IMG/VR virus record: IMGVR_UViG_3300033182_000800
Location: 1-53,410 of that record
Reading direction: 5' to 3' (one strand)
From: a virus
Length of the DNA stretch: 53,410 nucleotides
Below the pieces are notes generated by a model. That model was not told the origin of the DNA. It made no database searches and was given only the letters and a program-made list of their open reading frames with translations. Of the stretch, positions 30,477 through 37,522 are shown in pieces (the stretch's first letter is position 1; the number at the start of each line of letters is the position of its first letter). Both the position numbers and the translations under genes were made by a program.

Positions 30477-30925
30477 TGGCATACAAAGGTAAGTTCAGAC
30501 CAAAGAACATAAGCAAGTATAAAGGTGATCCATCTGATATAATATACCGCTCCTCATGGGAATTGAGGTTCATGAAATATCTTGATACCACTCCATCCAT
30601 ACTGAAATGGTCTAGTGAAGAGATTATCATACCATATCTATCACCAATAGATGGCAAAAGACATAGATACTTTCCAGATTTCTGGGTGAGAGTAAAAACA
30701 TCTGGTGGTGAAATCAAAGAAAGTCTCATAGAAGTTAAACCCAAAGCACAAACTCAACCCCCAAAAGGTGGTCCTCCCAAAGATGCCAGGAAAAGAAGAA
30801 GATACATTTCTGAAGTAAAAACATGGGGAGTCAATGAAGCCAAATGGAAAGCTGCCACTGCATACTGTGGTAGAAGAAACTGGACTTTTAAAATCCTAAC
30901 CGAGAAGGATCTGACTAAATATTAA
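30476..30925 (+). CDS. 4: head completion nuclease gp4
   Basis: A 149-residue homologue of T4 gp4 (gp50/65, 150 aa), needed to finish packaged heads before tail joining. It shows the PD-(D/E)XK-like nuclease layout: YRSSWELRFMKYLDTTP, then HRYFPDFWVRV (P-D) and SLIEVKPKAQ (E-x-K), then KWKAATAYCGRRNWTFKILTE. The start codon overlaps the divergent late promoter. It opens the plus-strand tail-assembly cluster. No good Shine-Dalgarno is visible. Confidence 0.93.
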   Translation: MAYKGKFRPKNISKYKGDPSDIIYRSSWELRFMKYLDTTPSILKWSSEEIIIPYLSPIDGKRHRYFPDFWVRVKTSGGEIKESLIEVKPKAQTQPPKGGPPKDARKRRRYISEVKTWGVNEAKWKAATAYCGRRNWTFKILTEKDLTKY

Positions 30926-30926
30926 T

Positions 30927-31523
30927 ATGGCAGAACTACAAGAAGGGTTTCTTGACAAACTCAAGACAGCAATAAAAACCAGTACCGCCGGTGCCAAGGC
31001 CCGAGCTGCAGGTGATTGGTTCAGAGAGAAGGCACGACAGGCAGGTGCCAGTGCTAGAATGAGAGCAGTCACACCGAATCAACTATTAAGGAGACAACCC
31101 GAAGACAGGATCATGCTTGGTAAGATGTTCTTCTATGAGTATGACCCAAAGTTTGCCAAGAAATTACCATACTATGATAGGTATCCACTTGTGTTTCCGT
31201 TTGAACGAGCAGAGGGTGGTTTCTATGGGATAAATCTACATTACTTGCCACCAAGAGAACGTGCAGTATTGATGGATCAGTTAAATAGATATGCAAACAA
31301 TGAAAAATACGATAAGACAACAAGTTTACAGCTGTCATATAACATTCTAAAAAGATTTGGTAGAGCTGTTCCTTGTGTCAAAAGATACCTTGGAGATCGT
31401 GTCACTTCTGAAACAGTCAGAATTGATGCAGATGAATGGGAGATAGCAATATTTTTACCAGTTGAAAGATTTCAGAAGGCATCAAAAGCAACAGTTTGGA
31501 GAGATAGTAGGAGATTCTTCTAA
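30927..31523 (+). CDS. conserved T4-like protein, possible DNA end protector (gp2-like)
   Basis: A 198-residue protein with a basic N-terminus (residues 1-60, many K/R/A) and a conserved core: MLGKMFFYEYDPKFAKKLPYYDRYPLVFPFERAEGGFYGINLHYLPPRERAVLMDQL, then YNILKRFGRAVPCVKRYL and DEWEIAIFLPVERFQK. This family sits next to gp4 in marine T4-like phages; in T4 the neighbour of gene 4 is gene 2, whose product protects packaged DNA ends. The link to gp2 is by synteny and memory of annotations and not by a motif I can verify. Its stop overlaps the next ATG (TAATG). Confidence 0.85.
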   Translation: MAELQEGFLDKLKTAIKTSTAGAKARAAGDWFREKARQAGASARMRAVTPNQLLRRQPEDRIMLGKMFFYEYDPKFAKKLPYYDRYPLVFPFERAEGGFYGINLHYLPPRERAVLMDQLNRYANNEKYDKTTSLQLSYNILKRFGRAVPCVKRYLGDRVTSETVRIDADEWEIAIFLPVERFQKASKATVWRDSRRFF

Positions 31524-32077
31524 TGCCAACAAGTAAATTTAGTCCAGATAAATTAAGAGCAGAAGTTAATCCAGAAGGTGGATTTGCTACTAATGAAAGA
31601 TACCAAATCATATTTAAGAACATCCCTGCTGGTATAGATCCAGATTCTAAAACAAATCGTAGGTTACAACTTTTATGTGACAATGTTGCAATACCAACCA
31701 AGAGTATTGCTGCATCAGATAAGTTCATATATGGCACGTCATATCAAATGCCATACAGGCAAACTTTTGCTGAACTCAGCATGAGTTTTTTAGTAACAGA
31801 CTCAATGAAAGAGAAAACCTTTTTTGACAACTGGCAAAAACAAATTGTTGATGAGGACTCTGGGGATTTAAAATTTTATAACAGATACACTTGTGACATC
31901 ACGATAAGTAAATTTTCAAAGACACAAAGCGATTTTATAAATCCGACTTATGAAATTGAGATTGAACGTGCTTGGCCAAGTATAGTTGCAGAAATACAGT
32001 TGAACCATAGTGGTGGAAATGAAGTTATAAAACTTCCAGTAACTTTCCAATACAAAAAATGGAGGCAGACTGTCTAA
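31523..32077 (+). CDS. tail-tube-fold protein (gp54 / gp19-like)
   Basis: A 184-residue protein with the sequence feel of the T4 gp19 tube fold: SKFSPDKLRAEVNPEGGFATNERYQIIFKNIP at the start, LLCDNVAIPTKSIAASDKFIYG, MPYRQTFAELSMSFLVTDSMKEKTFFDNWQKQI, and a terminal beta-strand ending VTFQYKKWRQTV. The gp19-related proteins in T4 are the tube (gp19), gp54 (tube initiator) and gp48. Since gp48 is identified elsewhere here, this is best read as gp54-like or an additional tube/baseplate adaptor. It lies immediately upstream of the chaperone-like gp26 and tape-measure genes. Confidence 0.85.
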   Translation: MPTSKFSPDKLRAEVNPEGGFATNERYQIIFKNIPAGIDPDSKTNRRLQLLCDNVAIPTKSIAASDKFIYGTSYQMPYRQTFAELSMSFLVTDSMKEKTFFDNWQKQIVDEDSGDLKFYNRYTCDITISKFSKTQSDFINPTYEIEIERAWPSIVAEIQLNHSGGNEVIKLPVTFQYKKWRQTV

Positions 32078-32095
32078 CATGATTAGGAGATTATA

Positions 32096-32827
32096 ATGTC
32101 TTTACCAAAACTTGCAGTGACAAAACATAAATTGAAACTTCCTTCTACTGGTGAGGAAATTTTATACCGCCCTTTTCTGGTAAAAGAAGAAAAGATTTTG
32201 ATGATGGCACTTCAAGGTCAAGATACAGTTGATGTTGTTCAAGCCTTGAGAGATGTTATTGAGAGTTGTGTGGAATCAAACATTGACATTAAAAAATTAA
32301 CTATGTTTGATATTGAGTATGTTTTCCTACAACTCAGAGCAAGGTCTGTAGGTGACACCATACAGTTGACATATTCGTCGCCAGAAGATTTATGTAAAGA
32401 TAATAAAACACAATGTTCTTTTGCTATTGAAGTAAACATTGATGAAATAAAAATTGATAAACAGAAAGACCATAAAGATTTGATTGACCTAACTGAGAGT
32501 ATTAAGGTCAAGTTGAAGTATCCTGAGATTGAGATGGCAAATTCACTTACTGGAAAATCTCAATCCGAACTTGTTGATGCTACTTTTCAGATGATAAGAC
32601 AATCTATTGAGTATATCATGGATGGAGTAGAAATGCATAATCCAGCAGATTATACTGAAAAAGAATTAGATGATTTTTTGAATTCGCTATCTACAGAACA
32701 ATTTCAAAAAATACAGAAATTCTTTGATACCATGCCAAGGCTTAGACACGAAGTTACTGGAAAATGTAGTATCTGTGAAAAAGAGAACAAGAGAGTTCTG
32801 GAAGGTCTTGGAGATTTTTTCGCATAG
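32096..32827 (+). CDS. 26: hub assembly protein gp26 (tail-chaperone-like)
   Basis: A 243-residue protein of the T4 gp26 baseplate family. It starts MSLPKLAVTKHKLKLPSTGEEILYRPFLVKEEKILMMALQ, includes IKKLTMFDIEYVFLQLRARSVGD, and ends with CSIC (C224, C227) near the terminus, typical of this family. AGGAGATTATA precedes the ATG. Position directly upstream of a short gp51-like frame and the tape measure mirrors the G/GT chaperone arrangement of other tailed phages. The last codons TTT TTC lie in a run that allows -1 slippage into the gp51-like frame. Confidence 0.92.
   Translation: MSLPKLAVTKHKLKLPSTGEEILYRPFLVKEEKILMMALQGQDTVDVVQALRDVIESCVESNIDIKKLTMFDIEYVFLQLRARSVGDTIQLTYSSPEDLCKDNKTQCSFAIEVNIDEIKIDKQKDHKDLIDLTESIKVKLKYPEIEMANSLTGKSQSELVDATFQMIRQSIEYIMDGVEMHNPADYTEKELDDFLNSLSTEQFQKIQKFFDTMPRLRHEVTGKCSICEKENKRVLEGLGDFFA
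32815..32821 (+). other. -1 ribosomal frameshift slippery site
   Basis: The heptamer T TTT TTC lies in the gp26 frame (codons GAT TTT TTC GCA TAG). Slipping back one base avoids the TAG at 32825-32827 and opens a 65-codon frame to 33015. A small stem GAGT-CACG-ACTC starts at 32832, about 10 nt downstream, and may stimulate slippage. The alternative, independent initiation at ATG 32875, lacks a Shine-Dalgarno. Confidence 0.75.
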
Positions 32828-33018
32828 CGCTGAGTCACGACTCCTTGGCAAATCATTACACTACTAATTTTGCCATGATTCAGCATCATAAATGGAGTTT
32901 AACAGAATTAGAAAACATGATACCATTTGAACGTGCAATTTATGTTGAGATGCTTTCTAATTGGATCAAAGAAGAGAATGAGAGAATTGAAGAACAAAAT
33001 AGACAAAGAGGTTACTAA
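32821..33018 (+). CDS. 51: gp51-like extension of gp26 made by frameshifting
   Basis: In the -1 frame from 32821 the sequence reads RIALSHDSLANHYTTNF, then MIQHHKWSLTELENMIPFER, then a charged helical end, stopping at TAA 33016-33018. There is no stop between the slippery site and that TAA. The part after Met resembles the short gp51 hub-assembly-catalyst proteins of marine T4-like phages, and the part before it is also protein-like, which implies translation as a fusion of ~307 residues. The stop overlaps the tape-measure start (TAATG). The first in-frame ATG (32875) has no purine-rich site upstream. Confidence 0.8.
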   Translation, partial: RIALSHDSLANHYTTNFAMIQHHKWSLTELENMIPFERAIYVEMLSNWIKEENERIEEQNRQRGY

Positions 33019-34763
33019 TGGCAGCAACATTAGATGATGTAGTTAAGGCAATACGAGAAGGAAACGAAGGAACAGCAACTCAACAAGCCAAAGCTGCAGA
33101 ACAAGCAAATGAACAAAAAGTCTACGACAATCAAGTTCTAGCTACTCTCTCTTCCATATCTGATGCAATCAAGGGAATAACTCCATTTAAAATTCAAGAG
33201 ACTGATAGTAAAGGATTCCTTGGCAAAATTCTCACTTCATTTGGACTTATTGGTGCAGGAGCTGCTGGTCTTGCGGTAGGATTGGTTGGTGGATGGACTG
33301 TATTTGTTGCAGATTTAGTTAGGGATCTTGGTAAATTACTTATGAAATTTATTAATGCAATCCCTAGACCTCAATTTGTTGATGATATAATTGCAGCATT
33401 TAAAGCAGATGGAAAGGTAGGACAGTTTTTCACAAAAATCAAAAACTTTTTTGTAGGAGAAACAGGATTTATAAAAAGAATTAGCACGGTTGTAGATACT
33501 GTAGTAGATTCAGTCAAAGGTTTCACTGGTGGTATATTCACAAAAATATCTAATTTTTTTGTAGGTGAAACTAGTGTATTCAAACGAATCGGAACAATTG
33601 TAGACACTACAGTAGATGCAGTCAAAGGATTTACTGGTGGTATATTCACAAAAATTGGAAACTTTTTTAGTAAGTCTAGTGTATTATCAAAAATAGGGAC
33701 CACTGTAGATGGAGTGATGGATACTTTAAAAGCATTTGGTGGTGGAGTATTTGATGGTATAAAGAATGTATTTACAAAATTAAAATCTATAGGTTCTACT
33801 TTAATGTCACCATTTGAAGCTATAAGTGGTGTATTTGGAAATGTAACTGATAAAGGTGGTGGGATACTGGATACTATCATGAAGTTTATCAATCCATTCA
33901 AAGGTGTATTTCAAACTTTTGCAAGGATAGGATCTAAACTTGCAGCACCACTCTCTATCATCATGGGTCTATTTGATGCAGGATTTGAAACAAAAGATGC
34001 AGTAGAAAAGAGTGAGGGAGTATTTGCAACCCTCCTTAATGGACTTATCGGAGCAATGGGTGGATTTATAGATGGAGCTGTAATTCAGGTGGCAGATTTT
34101 CTAAAGGATGGAATTGCAACAGTATTGGGATTTTTTGGATTTGAAGAGACTGAAAAGGCAATGAAAGATATTTCTTTTTCCAAGAGTTTTAATGAGATGC
34201 TAGATAAAGTCTATGCATTTGTAAATGATTTGTTTGACATAGATTTTGATGCTTTGGCAAAGTCTATAATGCCAGAAAGTATCTATAACTTCTTATTTGG
34301 AGATAAGGCAGAACAAATTGCTGATTTAGAAGCCAAGATTAAAGAAGCTAGAGAAAGTGGGCCAGAAGAAAATCTCTTTAGTGCAGATGAAACTCAGGAA
34401 GAATTTAATAAGAGAATTGCAGGTTTAACTGCAGAGTTGGAAAAATTAAAAGGAGTAAAAGGATTCAAAACTGGTGGTCTTGTGACAGGAAGTGGACTTG
34501 CAATGTTACATGGATCACAAAGTGCACCAGAATTAGTATTAGATAATCAAGCTACTGAAGTCTTTCTCAAAGCAGCAAACTTACTTACGAATTCACAAGC
34601 ATTGGAAAGAATGAGAGGTGGTTCACCAGTTGTAATCAATAATGTAAACAATAGCCAAAATAACCCAGTAATATCAAATCAAGCTACAACTATGAAAGTA
34701 CCTGATGCAGTACGTTCTGGTGAACCATCATTTGGAATGGCTGCTAGAGCCATGATGAATTAA
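33018..34763 (+). CDS. 29: tail tape measure protein (gp29-like)
   Basis: A 581-residue protein, close to T4 gp29 (590 aa) in length, which fits a T4-length tail. It has an N-terminal helix, a hydrophobic segment at residues ~70-105 (GLIGAGAAGLAVGLVGGWTVFVADLV), three 36-residue tandem repeats (residues ~138-250) and a second hydrophobic region (~300-380). A helical C-terminal part with coiled-coil (IADLEAKIKEARESG, ELEKLKG) follows. The motif FKTGGLVTGSGLAMLHGSQSAPELVLDNQATE near the end is a frequent tape-measure C-terminal signature. The stop overlaps tail to tail with the gp32 stop. Confidence 0.88.
   Translation: MAATLDDVVKAIREGNEGTATQQAKAAEQANEQKVYDNQVLATLSSISDAIKGITPFKIQETDSKGFLGKILTSFGLIGAGAAGLAVGLVGGWTVFVADLVRDLGKLLMKFINAIPRPQFVDDIIAAFKADGKVGQFFTKIKNFFVGETGFIKRISTVVDTVVDSVKGFTGGIFTKISNFFVGETSVFKRIGTIVDTTVDAVKGFTGGIFTKIGNFFSKSSVLSKIGTTVDGVMDTLKAFGGGVFDGIKNVFTKLKSIGSTLMSPFEAISGVFGNVTDKGGGILDTIMKFINPFKGVFQTFARIGSKLAAPLSIIMGLFDAGFETKDAVEKSEGVFATLLNGLIGAMGGFIDGAVIQVADFLKDGIATVLGFFGFEETEKAMKDISFSKSFNEMLDKVYAFVNDLFDIDFDALAKSIMPESIYNFLFGDKAEQIADLEAKIKEARESGPEENLFSADETQEEFNKRIAGLTAELEKLKGVKGFKTGGLVTGSGLAMLHGSQSAPELVLDNQATEVFLKAANLLTNSQALERMRGGSPVVINNVNNSQNNPVISNQATTMKVPDAVRSGEPSFGMAARAMMN
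33429..33752 (+). repeat. 108-bp tandem repeats inside the tape measure gene
   Basis: The segment beginning ttcacaaaaat recurs at 33429, 33537 and 33645, exactly 108 bp (36 codons) apart. The encoded unit is FTKI-NFF-VGET-FKRI-T-VDT-VD-VKGFTGGI; the third copy is diverged in its second half. Because tape-measure length sets tail length, copy number here could tune tail length. Confidence 0.9.
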
Positions 34764-35351
34764 GCAGTCTCTGCCAACTTTTGGAAATAGTCTAAAGACT
34801 CATCATCTTCATCCTGTTCCGCTGGTTTTGTTGGTGGTGTATATGCCTCACCCCCATCAAATGGAACCTCTTGTTGTTTAGGTTTTGACATCTCACCCAA
34901 ACCAAGTACACGATCCAACTTCTCTTTCAGTTCGTCATAAGACTTGAACTTGTCGGCACTCACCAACTCTTTTAGAGAAAACTGACTGTTCCAGATTTCT
35001 TCCATCCGTTCATCATCCTCAAGAAGAGCAGATGGTGTATCAAACTCTGACTTATCATAGTTTGAATATCCTTCAACTTTACGAATCTTCATCTTGAAGT
35101 TCGCACCTTCCCAGAGATCAAATGGATTTACTGGTGATTCATCCTCAAACTCAGGATTCATGAGGTCATTAATCTTATCAAAGATTTTCTTACCATAACG
35201 GAAGAGTTTTACCTGTCCCTCATTTTGAGGATTGGCAGGATCTTTGACCACATATACATTTGAGATATAGGTCAGACGCCGTTTCTGTTTTCGTGCAATC
35301 TCTTTGTTGGCCTCAATACCTGAATTCCAAAGGACCGAGTTGTGTTCAGAT
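34760..35351 (-). CDS. 32: gp32 single-stranded DNA-binding protein, exon 2
   Basis: This exon encodes the C-terminal 197 codons of gp32 after intron removal. It begins with the last base of a split Val codon and reads SEHNSVLWNSG, then KEIARKQKRRLTYISNVYVVKDPANPQNEGQVKLFRYGKKIFDKI, aligning with T4 gp32 (LVVKDPAAPENEGKVF...YRFGKKIWDKI). PWEGANF corresponds to FDLWEGANF here. It ends with an acidic tail (EQDEDDESLDYF), the region that contacts replication partners in T4. The Cys ligands of T4 gp32 zinc are absent, as in marine relatives. The stop shares TTAA with the convergent tape-measure stop. Confidence 0.95.
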
Positions 35352-35439
35352 CGTTTATGTTCAAATAGAGTCGTTAATTCTATTCCGTTCTCTTATGAAC
35401 TGCTTCTACTTTCATAGAAGACCAGACTATATCTTTTTC

Positions 35440-36408
35440 TCAAAGAGAAAGATTGCATTTCGGATCACTTGATCCTACTCCATTTAGGATAGTCGTTGAA
35501 CCTTCACCATACCATATTGGGTTAGGTGCTTGGCTGCTGATTGCCCAATCTAATAATTTTTTAGAACTGTCAAGTTTGCGATTTCTCGCTTCGTGTTTTG
35601 ATATTACCAATAAGCATATAGAATAACCCGAATCAATTGATGCTTGACACTTTTTCATAACAACATCATAATGTTGTTTAAGTGTATATTCAGATTTGAC
35701 CTCAATCAATAAATTTTGGTTGTGTAAGTAAAAATCAGGAAAATATATTCTTTTTTTATTATTATGAAAATATCCTACTGTAGGCACTTCACTTTTACCA
35801 ATTTTTATATCATTTTTACCTAAATGATAATCATTGATTAACGATTCTAATGCAATAGGTTCGTATCCTTGCAAAGTAACAATTGTATCAAAAAATGGAT
35901 ATGGTTTATAACCAGAACGTCCACCATAGTTACCTAATCTATTTTTTGTTTCCATCATTTTCATAAGAGCATTTTTTTTAGTCTCTTCTGATCTTGACAG
36001 ATAAGCAGTTTTAGAATGGTTGGAATAATATTCTGTTTCGGTTATTCCCATATTGACACATTTTTGTTGAATAGTTTTTTTTCGCTTTTCAACATTATTA
36101 CTCCATTTTTTTGTATTACGATAATGTTTGAACGAATCAAGTGCTTCTGGATTATTAATAAATCTATTTTTTACTGATAATCTATGGGCATCTGATTTGC
36201 AAGCACACACATCACTACAATAATCCCGATACGAAAAAGATTTATACGTAGTTTCTTTACCACAATAACAAATACCTTCATTCGGAGATTTATAAAATTT
36301 ATCATAATATTCCTTAGAAGTCATTTTTAATGTTCTTAAATGATTTAAGAAACCTCTCATAGTATTAAATCTTTTGTTTGTTACTTTACATTGTTTCCAT
36401 ATTTCCAT
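35440..36408 (-). CDS. intron-encoded homing endonuclease (PD-(D/E)XK type)
   Basis: A 322-residue protein encoded wholly in the gp32 intron. Residues 1-70 form an N-terminal DNA-binding-like region (VTNKRFNTMRGFLNHLRTLKMTSKEYYDKFY, then C47/C49 and C64/C68/C70, a possible zinc site) often fused to phage homing nucleases. Residues 222-240 (YFPDFYLHNQNLLIEVKSE) give the catalytic P224-D225 ... E236-x-K238 of the Vsr/EDxHD-like PD-(D/E)XK group. AAAGG lies 7 nt before ATG 36408. Its last ~20 codons are intron core sequence. It presumably cleaves intron-less gene 32 to spread the intron. Confidence 0.9.
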   Translation of the reverse strand: MEIWKQCKVTNKRFNTMRGFLNHLRTLKMTSKEYYDKFYKSPNEGICYCGKETTYKSFSYRDYCSDVCACKSDAHRLSVKNRFINNPEALDSFKHYRNTKKWSNNVEKRKKTIQQKCVNMGITETEYYSNHSKTAYLSRSEETKKNALMKMMETKNRLGNYGGRSGYKPYPFFDTIVTLQGYEPIALESLINDYHLGKNDIKIGKSEVPTVGYFHNNKKRIYFPDFYLHNQNLLIEVKSEYTLKQHYDVVMKKCQASIDSGYSICLLVISKHEARNRKLDSSKKLLDWAISSQAPNPIWYGEGSTTILNGVGSSDPKCNLSL

Positions 36409-36424
36409 AAATACCTTTCAATAG

Positions 36425-36432
36425 TATTTATA
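36425..36432 (-). promoter_or_regulatory. late-type promoter inside the intron
   Basis: The minus strand reads TATAAATA, the T4 late -10 element, 16 nt before the endonuclease ATG and with the AAAGG site between them. Late expression of an intron-encoded nuclease matches the arrangement known for I-TevI in the T4 td intron. Confidence 0.65.
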
Positions 36433-36539
36433 AAATATCAGAATTTAACACTCTACTTTGTAGTATTATTAGCTTAAGGGGTTTCCAGCAATTAACAATC
36501 AGTTTCAGTGAATAATCGCTTATTCAAGCCGCTAAATCA

Positions 36540-36817
36540 ACGGGATCTTTTTGTCCAAGAGTGGTCAGAGAGTTCTCAATGTACCAGCCACCTGGCCCCT
36601 GAAACCCATGATTCCAGATACGTGCCCATGGCAGATCTTCTCCATTCGGAGCCGGAAGAAAACGAATGATGGCATAACCATTACCTGACTTGTCCAACTC
36701 TGGACGCCAGTAACGATCATCTGTATCACCGAAGTTTGAATTTGAGATTTTTTCAGTCTCTTTGATAAGAGTTGAAAGGTTGGTCTTACTACGTTTTTTC
36801 ATTTCTGCAAACGACAT
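36540..36817 (-). CDS. 32: gp32 single-stranded DNA-binding protein, exon 1
   Basis: This exon encodes the first 92 codons plus two bases of the Val codon. It starts MSFAEMKKRSKTNL and contains the conserved LDKSGNGYAIIRFLPAPN (T4: LDNAGNGQAVIRFLPSKN) and WNHGFQGPGGWYIENS (T4: NHGFKKNGKWYIETCS). The start at 36817 is chosen because AAGGAG lies 6 nt upstream; an upstream TTG adds seven implausible residues. Without splicing the frame would stop after DLAA. gp32 coats ssDNA and coordinates replication and recombination. Confidence 0.95.
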
Positions 36818-36860
36818 ATAACTCCTTTTTATGTGCAATGTATTAACAACGTATAAAAGT

Positions 36861-36888
36861 ATTATAACATATATTCAAGAGCTGTCAA
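36861..36888 (-). promoter_or_regulatory. sigma70-type promoter of gene 32
   Basis: Minus strand TTGACA (36888-36883), 16-nt spacer, TATAAT (36866-36861): two consensus hexamers about 45 nt upstream of the gp32 start codon, in the 76-nt gap after gp33. Confidence 0.85.
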
Positions 36889-36893
36889 GTATC

Positions 36894-37118
36894 TCAAATA
36901 GGTAACTTGGCAGTCTTAGGAAGGTAGTTGAGTTTCTCAGCTTCCTCCCTTATCTGGGCCTTCAGTTTCGTATTAATCAACTGAGCCACAGTCTCTGGTT
37001 CCATGTTGTTGAGGTCACAATAGTGCATGACCGCATCCATGTAACTTAATTTCGTTTCTTCTACAAGTTTGACTATCTTTGTATAGAATTCTGCTGATGT
37101 TTGAATTTGTAAAGCCAT
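36894..37118 (-). CDS. 33: late transcription coactivator gp33
   Basis: A 74-residue protein (ATG 37118, preceded by GGA at 7 nt; a GTG one codon upstream is possible). It reads ALQIQTSAEFYTKIVKLVEETKLSYMDAVMHYCDLNNMEPETVAQLINTKLKAQIREEAEKLNYL, the compact helical form of gp33 found in marine T4-like phages. gp33 bridges RNA polymerase and the gp45 clamp at late promoters. Synteny supports it: T4 also places 33 close to 32 and rnh. It starts within 3 nt of the end of iscU, so both are cotranscribed. Confidence 0.85.
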   Translation of the reverse strand: MALQIQTSAEFYTKIVKLVEETKLSYMDAVMHYCDLNNMEPETVAQLINTKLKAQIREEAEKLNYLPKTAKLPI

Positions 37119-37121
37119 CAC

Positions 37122-37511
37122 TTATTCCATATTATTTTTAGATTTATAATCACTAATTGCTGCCTTGATTGCATCTTCTGCCAATACGGAACAATGAATC
37201 TTGACAGGTGGTAAAGAAAGTTCTTCCACAATATCTACATTGCTGAGTTCTTCTGCTTCATTTATAGACTTACCTCTAACCCAATCAGTAGCAAGAGAAC
37301 TGGCAGCAATTGCACTACCACATCCAAATGTCTTGAATTTGGCATCTGCAATGACACCAGTTTCATCGTCAACCTTTATTTGTAGTTTCATTACATCTCC
37401 ACACGCAGGAGCGCCGACAAGCCCTGTCCCTACATCTGAAGAATCTTTATCTAATGTCCCAACATTCCTTGGGTTATTAAAGTGGTCCACCACCTTTTCG
37501 CTATATGCCAT
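37122..37511 (-). CDS. iscU: IscU-type iron-sulfur cluster scaffold protein
   Basis: A 129-residue full-length IscU. All functional residues are present: C37 and D39 in GAPACGDVMKLQ, C64 in FKTFGCGSAIA, C107 in KIHCSVLAEDA, and the chaperone-binding LPPVK motif (100-104). The length and spacing match E. coli IscU (128 aa) almost exactly, so it should be active as a scaffold that receives sulfur from IscS and hands clusters on through HscA. ATG 37511 is preferred because GAGGTGAG lies upstream; a GTG two codons earlier is less likely. It sits in a replication/transcription operon just before gp33 and is probably an acquired host gene. Confidence 0.95.
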   Translation of the reverse strand: MAYSEKVVDHFNNPRNVGTLDKDSSDVGTGLVGAPACGDVMKLQIKVDDETGVIADAKFKTFGCGSAIAASSLATDWVRGKSINEAEELSNVDIVEELSLPPVKIHCSVLAEDAIKAAISDYKSKNNME

Positions 37512-37522
37512 ACGCACTCACC

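Larger units (their letters stand above)
35352..36539 (-). ncRNA. group I intron in gene 32
   Basis: The 1188-nt insert splits gp32 after GATCCCGT. P1 forms between exon CCGT and the guide GCGG, with the diagnostic U-G wobble at the 5' splice site. P2: TGAATAA/TTATTCA. P3: ATTGC (36492-36488) with GCAAT (35456-35452). P7: GACTATC (35494-35488) with GATATAGTC (35433-35425, one bulged A). P8: GGATC-AAGT-GATCC. P9-type hairpin: CTTCTA-TGAAAG-TAGAAG. The intron ends in G at 35352. Joining the exons restores a 289-codon gp32 frame through GT|A (Val). It holds a homing endonuclease ORF whose 3' end runs through P8, P3 and P7. Confidence 0.93.

Noticed and set aside
32875-33018. gp51 as a separately started gene at ATG 32875
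   Set aside because: No ribosome site precedes the ATG, and the open -1 frame with protein-like sequence reaches back to a slippery heptamer at the gp26 end.
34760-36838. gp32 as a pseudogene broken by insertion
   Set aside because: Both halves keep conserved gp32 sequence and removal of a group I intron with all core pairings restores the frame exactly.
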